Assembly: GCA_038373885.1 (NCBI GenBank) | Contig: JAWZYV010012528.1 | Span: 358,694 to 422,693 of the forward strand | Direction: 5' to 3' | DNA from: Cheiracanthium punctorium | Taxonomy: Eukaryota > Arthropoda > Arachnida > Araneae > Cheiracanthiidae | DNA length: 64,000 nt | In this document: one piece after another, positions 10,377 through 20,180 of the stretch | Layout of the letters: the number at the start of each line of letters is the position of its first letter | Numbering within the stretch: position 1 is the first letter of the stretch | Notes under the pieces: generated by a model | Told to the model about the DNA's origin: nothing | The model's input: only the letters and a program-made list of their open reading frames with translations | Database searches by the model: none | Position numbers and translations under genes: made by a program

Positions 10377-10821
10377 CACATTCTTTTCATACAATAACAT
10401 AACATATTTCATTTCTTTCCATCCATAACATGAAACAATTACGAATTCCCAGACTGACGAGATGATTCACGTTTCTTTATGGTTGTCAGTCAGAACTACC
10501 ACCGGCAGGGTACTTCACTCCCACTGTGCATTGCCCACGACTGCGCCAGAACGATCACCAATTGAAACGTGTAAACAGCACCGGATACAGAATATAGCCC
10601 GAATAATGCTGTTAAGCGATCAAATGGTTTTTTATCCATAGCTTTTAGGCATTTAGCTAAAAGCTATGTGCCACATGGCTTTTAGCTAATGTAGGCATGT
10701 CACATGGCTTTTCTTTTGCATGTTTTCCTTCCTCACAATGAAGATGGCAATCAGAAAATGTTTTTTTAAAGTTTCCAATTTAAAATTGGACAAGTAGCCT
10801 TGTACTACTCTTGAGGTAGTG
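10377..10821. other. Non-coding, short repeats only
   Basis: The region holds a partly self-complementary AGCTTTTAGGCATTTAGC block near 10640 and a repeated CACATGGCTTTT (10671, 10703). No gene is supported. Confidence 0.4.
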
Positions 10822-11067
10822 TCACTTAATTTGGGAAATAAGGTTGCAAACCTTGCATGTTGCAATTCCATCTTCATATTCTAACCAATCAAAATCTTGC
10901 AGCCAAGACAGTTGAAATTTCCTTTTTCCTAAATTTTTATGCTCAGTTTCAGTTTTATTTTCATTTGTGCTCATTTTAAAATTTTCATGAACCTCCATCA
11001 TATTTTGACTTTGTTGTATATCCGAAGCTTTGTTGTATATCCAGTCCATCTGCCTTTTCATGATCAA
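10822..11067 (-). pseudogene. hAT-type transposase N-terminal fragment (zinc-finger start)
   Basis: The 81-residue open frame contains GKRKFQLSWLQDFDWLEYED followed by GIATCKVC. This is the lead-in to the zinc-finger (TTF/BED-like) domain found at the N-terminus of many hAT transposases and domesticated relatives, where a K..F...WL....WL.Y pattern precedes C..C. Only the first Cys pair is present before the frame ends, and I see no hAT catalytic domain downstream on this strand. It is therefore a fragment. A hAT-like terminus (complement CAGGGTCCGACAAAC, ending at 11862) lies about 800 bases upstream on the same strand and fits as this element's 5' end. The family call is from the motif alone. 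Confidence 0.6.
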
Positions 11068-11205
11068 GTTTATCTGAAATAAAAAATCCCTCTATTTTCT
11101 TTTGCTTACACAACAGTGAATTCTGTTTGATACTTCTCTTCATTTTAATTTTCTTGATTATAAGACTTCAGAGAAAAATTCTAACTAAAGCCACTTGCTT
11201 GACTG

Positions 11206-11233
11206 AAAAAAAAAAAAAAAAAAAAAAAAAAAA
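11206..11233. repeat. A28 homopolymer
   Basis: Twenty-eight consecutive A residues. It could be a retroposon tail or microsatellite and is a likely spot for length errors. Confidence 0.95.
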
Positions 11234-11482
11234 CATAACGCTCGCAACACAGTAAACTGCACATATTTATAGGCTAATCTCCTTCAACCATGCTGTCAAC
11301 TAAAAATGTGAGTGGAAGTAGAAGTATTTCTGAAGAAATTACAACCTCTGCAAATCGCCATGCAGCGAAACACTTGCATACGGAGATTGAATGAATTTGC
11401 GAGTGGAAGGGTCAGTTATAGAGAGTTAAGTAAATGAGTGTTATGGGGAAGAAAGGGAAGGAAAAATGAATAGGCTTGTAGC

Positions 11483-11496
11483 GTGTGACGTCACAC
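11483..11496. promoter_or_regulatory. Perfect CRE-type palindrome
   Basis: GTGTGACGTCACAC is a perfect 14-bp palindrome around TGACGTCA, the full CREB/ATF consensus. Its place upstream of the hAT fragment suggests a promoter role there, but this is inference. Confidence 0.4.
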
Positions 11497-11894
11497 TTAA
11501 TCTTGGTAGGCGTATTCTACGGGACATCTAGTAGGGGCAAGTAACCAATAGGCTTAACTCTACGTGACATCACTGAGCTATTTCTTAGAACTACCCTGAG
11601 CATCTTGTGATCCTGAGATAGCTTTAGCTTGCAATTCAAGGTGAGTGAGATGAGATCTCGATCCACTGACTTGGTGGGGATTCAGTTTGGTAAACATTAC
11701 CGTGACGTATGGGAGGGAGAAAAACCGTAAAAATGCGCCTAATTAAAAAAACATAAGTGCTTGGGATGACAGTATTTTCTTTTCCAGTCAGGAAAATCTA
11801 GTCGCCAAAAGATTTTTTGTAGTCGCCTAGGCGAGTGGGCTCATGGTGTTTGTCGGACCCTGATTATGGCCTATGGAATATAAATCATTTAAAG

Positions 11895-12223
11895 TGAGCT
11901 AGCACCTAAATAGTGCATTTGAGTAAGTTTAAATTGGGTATGTATATTATAGGTCACCGTTACACAACCTGTATAGATTTTGTTGTGTATAAGACTAGTA
12001 GTTTTCTACGGGGCAAATATTAGTTGTTTTTTTTTTCCTTTTTTGGGCTATAGTCAGAAATTCTTGAAAGTCTGCTAGTATGGTGCATCTGATGTAATTC
12101 AAATTGGGTAACATCGTGGTCTTATGACATGACTTACATAGATTTTGATGTGTGTAGAGCCGATAGTTTGTTCACAGGGTTGTAAAATGTAATTCTTATT
12201 TATTATAGCCTAAGGAAGTGAGC
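11895..12223. repeat. ~170-bp tandem repeat (left part)
   Basis: Units align at TAGTGCATTTGAG (11911) and TGGTGCATCTGATG (12081), period 170. Shared blocks include AAATTGGGTA, a TATAGATTTTG stretch and a GCTATAG end. The array resumes at 18859 after the nested insertions, so those insertions split a pre-existing array. Confidence 0.8.
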
Positions 12224-12225
12224 TA

Positions 12226-12230
12226 TAGTT
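12226..12230. repeat. Left 5-bp target-site duplication of copia (TAGTT)
   Basis: TAGTT here and at 17275-17279 exactly flank the copia element. The same five bases are the tip of the family A MITE. Confidence 0.9.
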
Positions 12231-12720
12231 TATTAAATAAGCGAGGAGGTAAAAGAGGTATCACTTACCTCCTTCAAAGGCGTAAGTCCGTCATTTCCTC
12301 CGTCATCCCGCTAAATTAGCTGGAACGAAAACTGGAATACACGACATTATTAATTGTATATATTTTAGTTTCGTGCTCTTGAATGAGTACAATATATTTA
12401 TTTTCCGTCTAGGTTATACAATATACATTTTAAAGGGGAATATCATATTTACAAAGATTGAATTTTGGCTGGTCGGTATGTCGACCGCTTTTTTATTTCA
12501 GATAGCACCGCATGGAAGAGAGTGACGTGAAAGTACAGCATGCATGCGTTCTTGCCCCGACGGTTGCCAGGGGCCCCATAGCACGTGTTAAGTAAGGGGC
12601 CCTCGTTTGGGTAATTATCACATGCAGATCCATACATCTACATATGCGGACATCGACGCGTGCAGGAGAAACTGGGTCAGGGAAAGAGTTCAAAGTTTCA
12701 TAGTTTTATATTTCCCAACA
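12231..12720 (-). repeat. copia 3' LTR (490 bp)
   Basis: On the minus strand it starts TGTTGGGAAATATAAAAC and ends TTATTTAATA, so the ends are TG...TA rather than the usual TG...CA. It matches the 5' LTR except for an indel (TTTTATTTCAGAT here, AGC there). A TATAAAA motif lies about ten bases inside the start. Confidence 0.95.
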
Positions 12721-12734
12721 CTCCTGCCTAAAAC
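12721..12734 (-). other. copia polypurine tract
   Basis: The minus strand reads TTTTAGGCAGGAG immediately before the 3' LTR start TGTTGGG. A short purine run at this spot is the plus-strand DNA primer of LTR elements. Confidence 0.75.
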
Positions 12735-12743
12735 TTGAAACGT

Positions 12744-14249
12744 TCAATAATCGTTCAAAATGACAGTTCTATGTCCTATAAAGCTCCTTCGTGGAAGAGC
12801 TTTTGTCAGGATGTCTGCAGTCATTGAGTCAGTGGGGACATATTGAAAAGTTATCACCTTGTCTTCTACCAAATGCTTGAGAAGATGGTATCTCAGGTCT
12901 ATATGTTTTGTTTTGTGATGATGTCTGTCTGATTTGGCCAATTTAATGCACGATTGGTTGTCTTCAAACACGGTCACTGGATAGTCTTGCGGCATGTCCA
13001 GTTCCTTTAGTAGATTTATTAGCCACGCAATTTCTTGTGCAGCACTGGCAGCAGAGACGTATTCCGCCTCAGCTGATGACAATGTCACGCACAGCTGTTT
13101 CTTGGAAACCCAGTAAATAGGATTATTTCCTAGCATAAATAGATTTCCAGAGATGGATTTTCGATCTGTTGGATCGTTGGCCCAATCTGCATCTGCGTAA
13201 ACTTTTAGGACAGGTTCCTCAAAATTTGTAAAAGTCAGTTTAAGGTCAATTGTTGTCTTGGGGTATCTGATGGTTCTTTTGACGGCTTCCCCATCTTTCG
13301 CTCTGGGATTTTGATTTCTTCGGCTTAAGATGTTCACAGCGGCACTTATATCTGGTCTAGATATGGTGGAAATATATAGTAGTGCACCTATAGCCTGTCT
13401 GTATTTAGTGTTGTTTGGCAAGAGATTTTCGTCATCTAGTGTTTTAATGTAGCCTGGCTCCATGGGTGTTTCTGTTGGTTTTGAGTTTTCTAAACTGAAT
13501 TTAGTTATTAGTTCTTGGATTTTGTTAGTTTGATCAAGTGTCATTGTGTTTTTATTTGGTCGATTTATGTTTATGCCTAAGTAGCATTTGGCTTCGCCTA
13601 AATCAGTTACAGGGTATTCGCTCTTTAATTTATTTATGAGTTTGTCAATGTTTTGATCTTCTCCTGCGATTAGTAGATCATCTACATAAACAATAACATA
13701 TGTCGTTTTGTTATTTACTGTTTGTTTATACATGCATTTGTCAACCGAGCTCTGTTGAAAGCCGAATTTGGTTGAGATAGATTGGTGGATTTTTAAGTTC
13801 CAAGCTCTAGCAGCTTGTTTCAGCCCATATATTGCCTTTTTAAGTTTACAAACTTTGTGTTCCTCTCCGGGGATTACATGCCCTTCGGGCTGATGCATAT
13901 ACACTTCTTCCTCTAATTCTCCGTGTAAAAATGCAGTTTTTATATCGATATGTCTAAGACTTAAATTTTTATATACAGCCATTGCCAAAAAACTCCTTAT
14001 CGTTGTATGAGTCGCAACAGGTGCAAAGGTCTCGTCATAGTCTACTCCGTATTTTTGGGAGAAACCTTTGGCAACAAGCCTTGCTTTGTATTTTTCTACT
14101 GAGCCTTGACTATTATATTTTAATTTAAAAGCCCATTTGCATCCAATAACTTTTGTTCCAGGGGGGGCTACAACTAAATCCCATGTGTTATTATCATGAA
14201 GTGAATTTATTTCGTCTAGTGTTGCGTTTACCCATTTTTCCTTCTCCAC
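12744..14249 (-). pseudogene. pol: copia reverse transcriptase and RNase H segment
   Basis: This 501-codon frame is the C-terminal half of the copia polyprotein, which copies element RNA into DNA in the cytoplasmic particle. Visible motifs are GCKWAFKLK (~36-44), YDETFAPVA (~71-79), the first RT acid D102 in HIDIKTAFLHG, and YVDD at 188-191 with LLIAG. RNase H follows with YADADW (D353/D355), SSAEAEY (E394), FEDNQS (D430) and the HHHKTKHIDLRYH segment typical of copia RNase H. All the acidic residues I looked for are present. It ends 23 bases before the 3' LTR. It is in a different frame from the integrase segment upstream, with breaks near 14255 and 14300, and the methionine at 14249 is not a real start. 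Confidence 0.93.
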
Positions 14250-14295
14250 GGGTTTTCCATTTTTTGAATTTCATCCCAACTTTTGGTTTTAGGTT

Positions 14296-14838
14296 CTACA
14301 TCCTGGTATTATTTATTACATATGCAAATCTATCAGGAGGAACGCCTTTATTACTCCTCTCTGATCTGCGAGGATAATTTTGTGTACCATTTGAGTTAGC
14401 AGGAATATTATTTGGATTTTGTACATTGTCGCCGGCGCTATCTAATTCAACACCGATCAATTGCTGCATAGGTTGAGGATTACCGCTGTTTGATTTTCCT
14501 TCCCCGTTATGTGATTCATCATTTTTAATTATTTCCTGATTTCTGTCTTCTAGGAATTTGACTGTTCTACTTATAATTACATTTCTACCGTTGGTACAAA
14601 TTCTATATCCCTTACTCCTATTATCATAACCTACAAATATCCCTTCTGTAGCGGTGTTGTCAAGTTTTCCTCTATGTAATTTTTGAATATATGCAAATGC
14701 GCGACAACCGAACGTTTTAATATTTGATAGATCTGGTTTACGACCAGTCCATTTCTCATAGGGAGTGGAATCACAGGATTGTGTAGGGAGCCTATTTTGC
14801 AATACGCAATACGTCGCAGTGTTAATGGCTTCCCCCAA
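14296..14838 (-). pseudogene. pol: copia integrase C-terminal segment
   Basis: The 180-codon frame begins at EAINTATYCVLQNRLPT, the conserved stretch after the integrase catalytic core. It continues through TPYEKWTGRKPDLSNIKTFG and GIFVGYDNRSKGYRI, the usual copia integrase C-terminal blocks, then a low-complexity linker (SNSGNPQPMQQ) before RT. The upstream break sits at a G-run near 14836-14841 and the downstream break near 14300. A homopolymer break is a classic spot for sequencing or assembly indels, so it may not be biological. Confidence 0.9.
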
Positions 14839-15284
14839 AAGGAGTTAGGTAAATCACCCTCCTTAAGGAGACACCGACACATCTCCATCAAGGTGCGATT
14901 TTTGCGTTCCGCAACCCCGTTCTGAGGTGCAGAGTACGGAACTGTCAGTTGGTGATCTATTCCCTCTCGCTTCATATATTCATCAAATTCTTTCCCTATG
15001 TACTCCCCTCCGTTATCGGAACGGATTGCCTGCACTTTTCTTCCAAACTTATTTGCGGTCATTGCCACATACTCCTTAAATTTAGAGAAAACTTCATGTT
15101 TATTTTTTAATAGATATATTACAGTAAACCGGCTAAAGTCATCTATGAAGGTCAAAAAATAGTATTTCCCACCAATTGTTGGGGTTTGCATTGGTCCACA
15201 GAGGTCAGTGTGTACCAATTCTATCGCCTTTGTGGCTCTGAAACTCGCAATTTTTGGATATGGACTATCAGAAAGTTTCGACAT
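14631..15284 (-). pseudogene. pol: copia integrase catalytic core segment
   Basis: This segment holds the DDE integrase that inserts the DNA copy. D27 lies in LVHTDLCGP, D90 in IRSDNGGEY and E126 in PQNGVAERKNRT, with 35 residues between the last two (DD35E), as in copia. The start reads MSKLSDSPYPKI in mid-domain and follows the CETC half of the zinc-binding HHCC motif, so the methionine is internal. The C-terminal ~45 residues after SFWG read out of frame. The frame change upstream lies near 15305-15320. Confidence 0.92.
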
Positions 15285-16282
15285 AATACAGGTTTCACAT
15301 ACATTATCATGTTTACATTCATCTTATCAATCCCTATAGCCAAATCTTTATTCACTAATTCCTTTATATGATTGACATTTCTATGACCCAATCTTTTATG
15401 CCATTTATATATACAATTTTTATTTTCACATACGTTAACTAAGTTTGCGGTGTGGTATGCGGCATTGTTTATATTACACTCATACAAATTATTATTTACA
15501 TAGCCTTCAATATAAGTTTTATCCCCATGTATAATTTCACACTTGTTTTTGTCAAATACCACCGTACAACCGTTCTCAGTTGCCCTTTTTACAGACAGTA
15601 AATTTGCTTCGATTTCGGGTACAAATAGAACATTACGCAGTGTAATTTTATTAATCTCTCCTCCCGATGTTTTTGCCTTGAATTCTATGTCTCCCGACCC
15701 GTAGGAGGTCAACGATTTTCCGTTAGTTATTACAACATCGCTTATATTGGTGTCATTTATTCTAGTGAATAAATTTTTATTATTTGAAATGTGTGATGAA
15801 CTGCCAGAGTCTATTATCCACTTTTTACCTGGACTTCCAGCTAATAGTGCTAAATTTTTAAATTTAGATGCGGTGTCACTAGCTCTATCTGTATAATTTC
15901 GGTTCGACTCTTCCTCAAATCTGTGTCTATCGTTTGATTCAAAGCATAGTGATGAATTAGCTTGTTTGGATGTGAAATTTTGATTTTTGTATCTTGTGTT
16001 TTTGTTCTGTAATTTCTTAAGGTGCCAGCATTCTAATTTTGTGTGATTTTTCATTTTACAGTGTGAACAATATTTAGTTTCTCGTCTATAATTGCTGTTG
16101 TGTTTTTTGTTTGTTTGAAATGCTTTAGTAAAATTTTCAGACGGTCGGCTATTCTCAATACGTCTGTTGTATTCATCTATTAGCTTGCTTCTAATAAACT
16201 CCGGATTTAATTCCTCTTCAGGTCTCGCTTCTAGTGCCGTTATCAGCGTGTCATAGCTCTCCGGCAGGGAACACAAAAACAA
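15221..16282 (-). pseudogene. gag-pol: copia gag C-terminus, protease and integrase zinc-binding segment
   Basis: This 353-codon frame carries the gag C-terminal helices (LCSLPESYDTLITALE), a CCHC zinc knuckle for RNA binding (C72, C75, H80, C85), and the aspartic protease active site WIIDSGSSSH (D158). A conserved protease C-terminal block (NVLFVPEIEANLLSV) follows, then the pre-integrase zinc motif start WHKRLGHRN (H295, H300). It follows the gag N-terminal segment out of frame (break near 16340-16352) and is followed by another break near 15310. Gag and pol are one frame family here, as in Drosophila copia. Confidence 0.92.
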
Positions 16283-16323
16283 CGCCGATATGTGAGAGTC
16301 ACTGATCTTTTCCCCTATGGCCT

Positions 16324-16716
16324 TTAACCTCTCAACCAGTTCGAGTGTAGTTTAGTCGTATGCTCTAGCATATTTCCTCTCTCGTCAAGTTTTGTGCTAT
16401 ATAATTTTCTCAATAGATACAGCTTGCTAGAGAGGTTACACCTTTCGTGTATGGTCCTCAGAGCTTCCCATGTAGCCTTTGCGGTTGTGAGATTTTTCAC
16501 ATGTACTATTTGGGAATCTTCAATGAATAAATTGATTAAGGCTCTAGCCTTGTTATCTTTCTTTCGCCATGTATCGGTTATTGGCGATGGCGGATCATCT
16601 GTTAAGAGATCATTAAGATCTTCTTTTATCAACAGCATCTCCAATTTGAATTTCCAGTTTGAATAATTATGTTGGTTTAATTTCTCAACCACTTGGCTTT
16701 CTTTAAATGAAGCCAT
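16324..16716 (-). pseudogene. gag: copia gag N-terminal segment
   Basis: This is the start of the polyprotein: MASFKESQVVEKLNQHNYSNWKF, where the LN..NY..WKF pattern is the hallmark of copia-type gag (UBN2/DUF4219-like). It continues through TWRKKDNKARALINLFIEDS and ATWEALRTIHE. The methionine at 16716 is the likely true start. It lies 79 bases inside the 5' LTR boundary, leaving a short leader with the primer-binding site. The frame ends early at KLHSNWLRG because of a shift near 16340-16352. Confidence 0.9.
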
Positions 16717-16780
16717 ATTAATTTTTTTGTTTCACAATGTCCTCAGAAATTTTAATATTCTTTCAAGGCACAGAGACTAT

Positions 16781-16794
16781 TCAGTCTCATAATC
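16781..16794 (-). other. copia primer-binding site, matching an elongator tRNA-Met anticodon arm
   Basis: The plus strand reads TCAGTCTCATAATC directly against the LTR edge. I recognise this as the 5' side of the anticodon stem and loop of eukaryotic elongator tRNA-Met (CAT anticodon inside CTCATAA). The PBS therefore pairs with an internal piece of the tRNA, not its 3' CCA end. That parallels Drosophila copia, known to prime with a half-molecule of initiator tRNA-Met. The tRNA sequence is from memory. Confidence 0.75.
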
Positions 16795-17274
16795 TATTAA
16801 ATAAGCGAGGAGGTAAAAGAGGTATCACTTACCTCCTTCAAAGGCGTAAGTCCGTCATTTCCTCCGTCATCCCGCTAAATTAGCTGGAACGAAAACTGGA
16901 ATACACGACATTATTAATTGTATATATTTTAGTTTCGTGCTCTTGAATGAGTACAATATATTTATTTTCCGTCTAGGTTATACAATATACATTTTAAAGG
17001 GGAATATCATATTTACAAAGATTGAATTTTGGCTGGTCGGTATGTCGACCGCTTAGCAGCACCGCATGGAAGAGAGTGACGTGAAAGTACAGCATGCATG
17101 CGTTCTTGCCCCGACGGTTGCCAGGGGCCCCATAGCACGTGTTAAGTAAGGGGCCCTCGTTTGGGTAATTATCACATGCAGATCCATACATCTACATATG
17201 CGGACATCGACGCGTGCAGGAGAAACTGGGTCAGGGAAAGAGTTCAAAGTTTCATAGTTTTATATTTCCCAACA
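16795..17274 (-). repeat. copia 5' LTR (480 bp)
   Basis: It matches the 3' LTR by eye apart from the 3-for-13-base indel. It is followed on the right by the TAGTT target duplication (17275-17279). Confidence 0.95.
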
Positions 17275-17542
17275 TAGTTCGCTCGCACCTATCCTGATAG
17301 CACTGGGAAGCCTACAGCGGCCGTTTTACAACTTTGCTAAGTTGTATCACTCCGAGAATTCTCTCTTTTCCTTTCTTGGTGTACCACAGCTGGCTGTTAT
17401 TCCATTACTTGGCGCAGAACAGCTCCCTTACGTGCTTACGGTAAAGGGAGGGGCTTCCTCTGCCTTCGCGCCTTTTTCTCCCCTACTCGCGGCAATTCGT
17501 TTGGCTGTGGTCTAAAAAATTGCACTATTAGCGGTACCGTTC

Positions 17543-18499
17543 AAAACTTTCGAAGATTTAAAACTAACAAATTAAGAATAAATACACCATAAATTTCCTA
17601 TTTGTACGATATTTGAATGTGCGGAAGATTTTTAAAAAAGTATGTTGCTTCTACAAGTTTGGCATTCCATGCATATTCAGGTTTTTGTGCTACATTTTAC
17701 GCCAAATGTAAATTTCGATAGTATAGCTAAAATTTAATTGAAGCTGTTCCATTGATGTTCCAGTTCACTTTAATTAACACGTTATTCTTCTTCCAATTAC
17801 ATTATATAAATATATTATATAAATATTAAGTTATATAATTTTATTATACTAGATAACAGAGGCGTAGCCAAGGGGGGGGTAGGGGGTTATAACCCCCCCC
17901 CCTGAGGAATTTTTTGCCATACAAAATGTAAATTCTTCACTACATTATCACACACACGTATACATATATATGAGTTGCAGTAGTCGTAACCCCCCCCCCA
18001 TGAAAAATTACTGGCTACGCCCCTGCTAGATAAAATATTATAGTTAATAATTCTGTTGCAGAGTTAAACTGGATGTGATTCTTTGAGAGTTTGAATATTC
18101 ATTAACAATTCAAGTGCAAATTTAAGCTATCTTATTAGAATAGCTGATGGAAATATCAATTTAGAAAGTTTTCCACACTATCAAGCTGCTAAAATTTTTA
18201 ATGAACGTGAAAAATTGGCGTTATTGAAATTGTACTATAAATAAATAAAATGATGTTAAACAATATTTATGTTCTCACTTAACTTTCAGAAATCTCACTC
18301 AAAATTTTTGGATGGGTGAGAAATCTCTCTGAGTTTAGTGTACACGTTTAAGACAATAACCTTAGCAGAGCTTCTTAAGGGTTTTTCAGCTTTATGAGGC
18401 TGGAAAGTGAAAGAAAACGAATTGGCAGAGGAAGACATTACGAAAATAAGTAAACAAGAAAAACGGCGACAATAAGAAATCACTGCTCAGCTCGACAGG
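17543..18499. other. ~0.95-kb insertion inside family A copy 2, unidentified
   Basis: Homology to the other family A copy stops after GGTACCGT and resumes at about GAGAAAAGATAAGAATATGG, so this block is extra. It is AT-rich, has no supported gene and contains a family B hAT MITE. Its own ends and target duplication are not obvious; the edges are approximate. Confidence 0.6.
17857..18025. mobile_element. hAT-type MITE (family B, copy 2)
   Basis: A 169-bp copy, CAGAGGCGTAGCC to GGCTACGCCCCTG, with a perfect 8-bp target duplication CTAGATAA (17849-17856 and 18026-18033). Interior identity to copy 1 is high, including GAATTTTTTGCCATA and a TTCTTCACTACATTATCACA block. Confidence 0.95.
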
Positions 18500-18858
18500 A
18501 GAAAAGATAAGAATATGGAAATAAGCGGTGGGTGCACTTTGGAGGAACGGGGGTTACCAGGTCGCCGTGAAAGACTGAATTTTCTGCCAAGAGTGTGAAA
18601 GTTCTAATTGGTGGAATTCGTAGAAGGGGAATATACGAGCGGTTTATTGTTAACTCCTGAAAATTGCAAATTTTTCTATACTAACTGCTCACACAAGCAG
18701 TAACTTGTAAAACTGAGAATCATTTGAAGGATTTTAGACAAAAAAAATAAAAACTAAAGTCTTAAAATCCGCAAAAATGTGCGAACTATATATTTTCGCG
18801 GATTCACACTTCATTCTACCTTTGGTAATGCTATCAGGATAGGTGCGAGCGAACTATA

Positions 18859-19080
18859 GTATCTATATAGTGCATTCGATTGAGCTCATATTAGGTATGC
18901 ATATTATAGGTCTCTGTTTTACATACTGCATGAAGTTTAGTAAGTGTATAACTTACAGTTTTTTACAGGACTACAAAAAAGCGTTCTTATACATTACAGC
19001 ACTCAAACCATGGTCACCAGGGTGAGTGATCACCCATGGTGCTCTAGTGCCTTAACACTGCATCCGATTGAGTTAAATGA
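18859..19080. repeat. ~170-bp tandem repeat (right part)
   Basis: This continues the array seen at 11895-12223 (TAGTGCATTCGATTGAG at 18868, again CTGCATCCGATTGAG near 19057). A local palindrome ACCATGGTCACC...CCCATGGT lies around 19007-19041. Confidence 0.75.
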
Positions 19081-19501
19081 AATTTATTTAAATGCTTGGT
19101 AAAGATAAAGTGGTCGGAAAGTCAAATGGAGTCACTCAAGATATTTTTTCTTTTATTCAAAACATTGTAAATAGAAAAGGTAAATTGTAAATAGAAAATG
19201 GAACAAGAAAGAGTTGATTCCTATTTTAACACCCCCACTCTTGCCAACCTAAAAAATTGCCTCACTTTGGCAAGCTTTGCAGTCATGGGTCTCTAAGAGT
19301 TATGTATGAGTTTCAACGCTCTCCCAAAAGAACTAGATGAAAGTGAACAAATTACCGATGAACGCACCCGTTAAGGAATTTGAAGACAATTATTAAAACT
19401 AGATTAATTGGCAACCCAAAATAAATGAATAAGTAATGAATGCTGTACTTACAGGTTGTTCCAAATCGCCATTTAATTCAAAATTATGGTTACCACATAA
19501 A
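19081..19501. other. AT-rich stretch without a recognisable gene
   Basis: I see no gene or repeat structure apart from the flanking TA of the next element. Confidence 0.5.
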
Positions 19502-19503
19502 TA

Positions 19504-20178
19504 CAGTAGAAGAACCAAAATCCACACAGCTTGGTTCCAGACCTTGTGCAGATCTTAGAATTTTGCGGATTTAGGGTCATAATAGGAAATTTATTCTATT
19601 TCCACCCCCCCTCAGAAAATAATAGAAAAAAATATACAATAGAGATCAAGGGAAGCAAATCATGTTACTTATAATTAGAATCATAATATAAAAATACAGA
19701 GGATTAATGCAATATACAAAATTATGAGATTATAGTACAACTTATTTAAACATGTATATTCAACAGTTTAGGACTGGGATGTTCTAATTACAGTTTTTTT
19801 TTTCAATTATTTCCTGTTTGTAACACAGCTTTGTTGCTCTACAAATCTGAGATATTTCTTTCTCACAGCCTAACCTTCATTAAATGTTAATTTATCAACT
19901 TTTTGATCATCCTCACTTGTTACTGTGTCAGAGTCTGCGTCATGTGGTCATAATTCAGTGTCAATTATGTCACTGTCAGTCATTTGAAAGTTATCAATTT
20001 TAAGATTAGAGCTCACAGACTCCTAAAAAATTTTTTTCAAGTGGAAATAGCTTATTTAGTTTTACTTTCTGGTTATACTGTAGTTTTCTGAACTTGCAGC
20101 TGGCAGGGCAGATTTCTTTGTTTACATTGAACAGACACTGTGGATTTTACAGCCCGGCATATTTTGGGTCTTCTACTG
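19504..20178. mobile_element. Tigger/pogo-type non-autonomous element
   Basis: The 675-bp element starts CAGTAGAAGAACCAAAAT and ends with the complement CAGTAGAAGACCCAAAAT, with TA on each side (19502-19503, 20179-20180). The minus strand near 19890-19980 encodes an acidic stretch (DSDTVTSEDDQKVDKL) that looks like the acidic C-terminal tail of a Tigger-type transposase. The element is therefore a deletion derivative. Confidence 0.8.
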
Positions 20179-20180
20179 TA

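Larger units (their letters stand above)
11068..11862 (-). mobile_element. Probable hAT 5' terminal region
   Basis: Read on the minus strand, the segment starts CAGGGTCCGACAAAC at 11862, then shows the subterminal palindrome TCGCCTAGGCGA and GGCGACTA repeats (11800-11835), both common in hAT ends. It leads to the zinc-finger fragment at 11067. An A28 run (11206-11233) and a CRE-like palindrome GTGTGACGTCACAC (11483-11496) lie inside. No 8-bp target duplication can be checked because the other end is not identified. Confidence 0.5.
12231..17274 (-). mobile_element. Full-length Ty1/copia LTR retrotransposon
   Basis: The element is 5044 bp, transcribed on the minus strand. It has LTRs at 12231-12720 (3') and 16795-17274 (5'), a primer-binding site beside the 5' LTR, a purine tract beside the 3' LTR and a 5-bp TAGTT target duplication. 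The domain order gag, protease, integrase, RT, RNase H is the copia order. By eye the LTRs differ only where 13 bases near 12491 replace 3 bases in the other LTR, which indicates a recent insertion. The polyprotein nevertheless carries about five frame breaks, so this copy could not encode its own machinery as read. Confidence 0.95.
12226..18856. mobile_element. TA-flanked MITE, family A, copy 2 (host of nested insertions)
   Basis: The left tip is TAGTT at 12226-12230, interrupted by copia and resuming at 17275. The right tip is CGAACTA at 18850-18856. Joined across copia, the left end TAGTTCGCTCGCACCTATCC is the exact complement of the right end, a longer and cleaner terminal repeat than in copy 1. 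TA flanks both sides (12224-12225, 18857-18858). Homology to copy 1 runs 17275-~17542 and ~18500-18856; the ~950 bases between are a second insertion. Confidence 0.85.

Noticed and set aside
8469..11862. A single hAT element bounded by the two CAGGG tips
   Set aside because: The tips differ after CAGGG, and the flanking 8-mers (ATATCCAG versus ATTATGGC) do not match. They are treated as ends of different elements.
12449..12693. Short open frames in the copia LTR (also repeated near 17,000)
   Set aside because: They are present in both LTR copies and have no similarity; they are incidental frames in LTR sequence.
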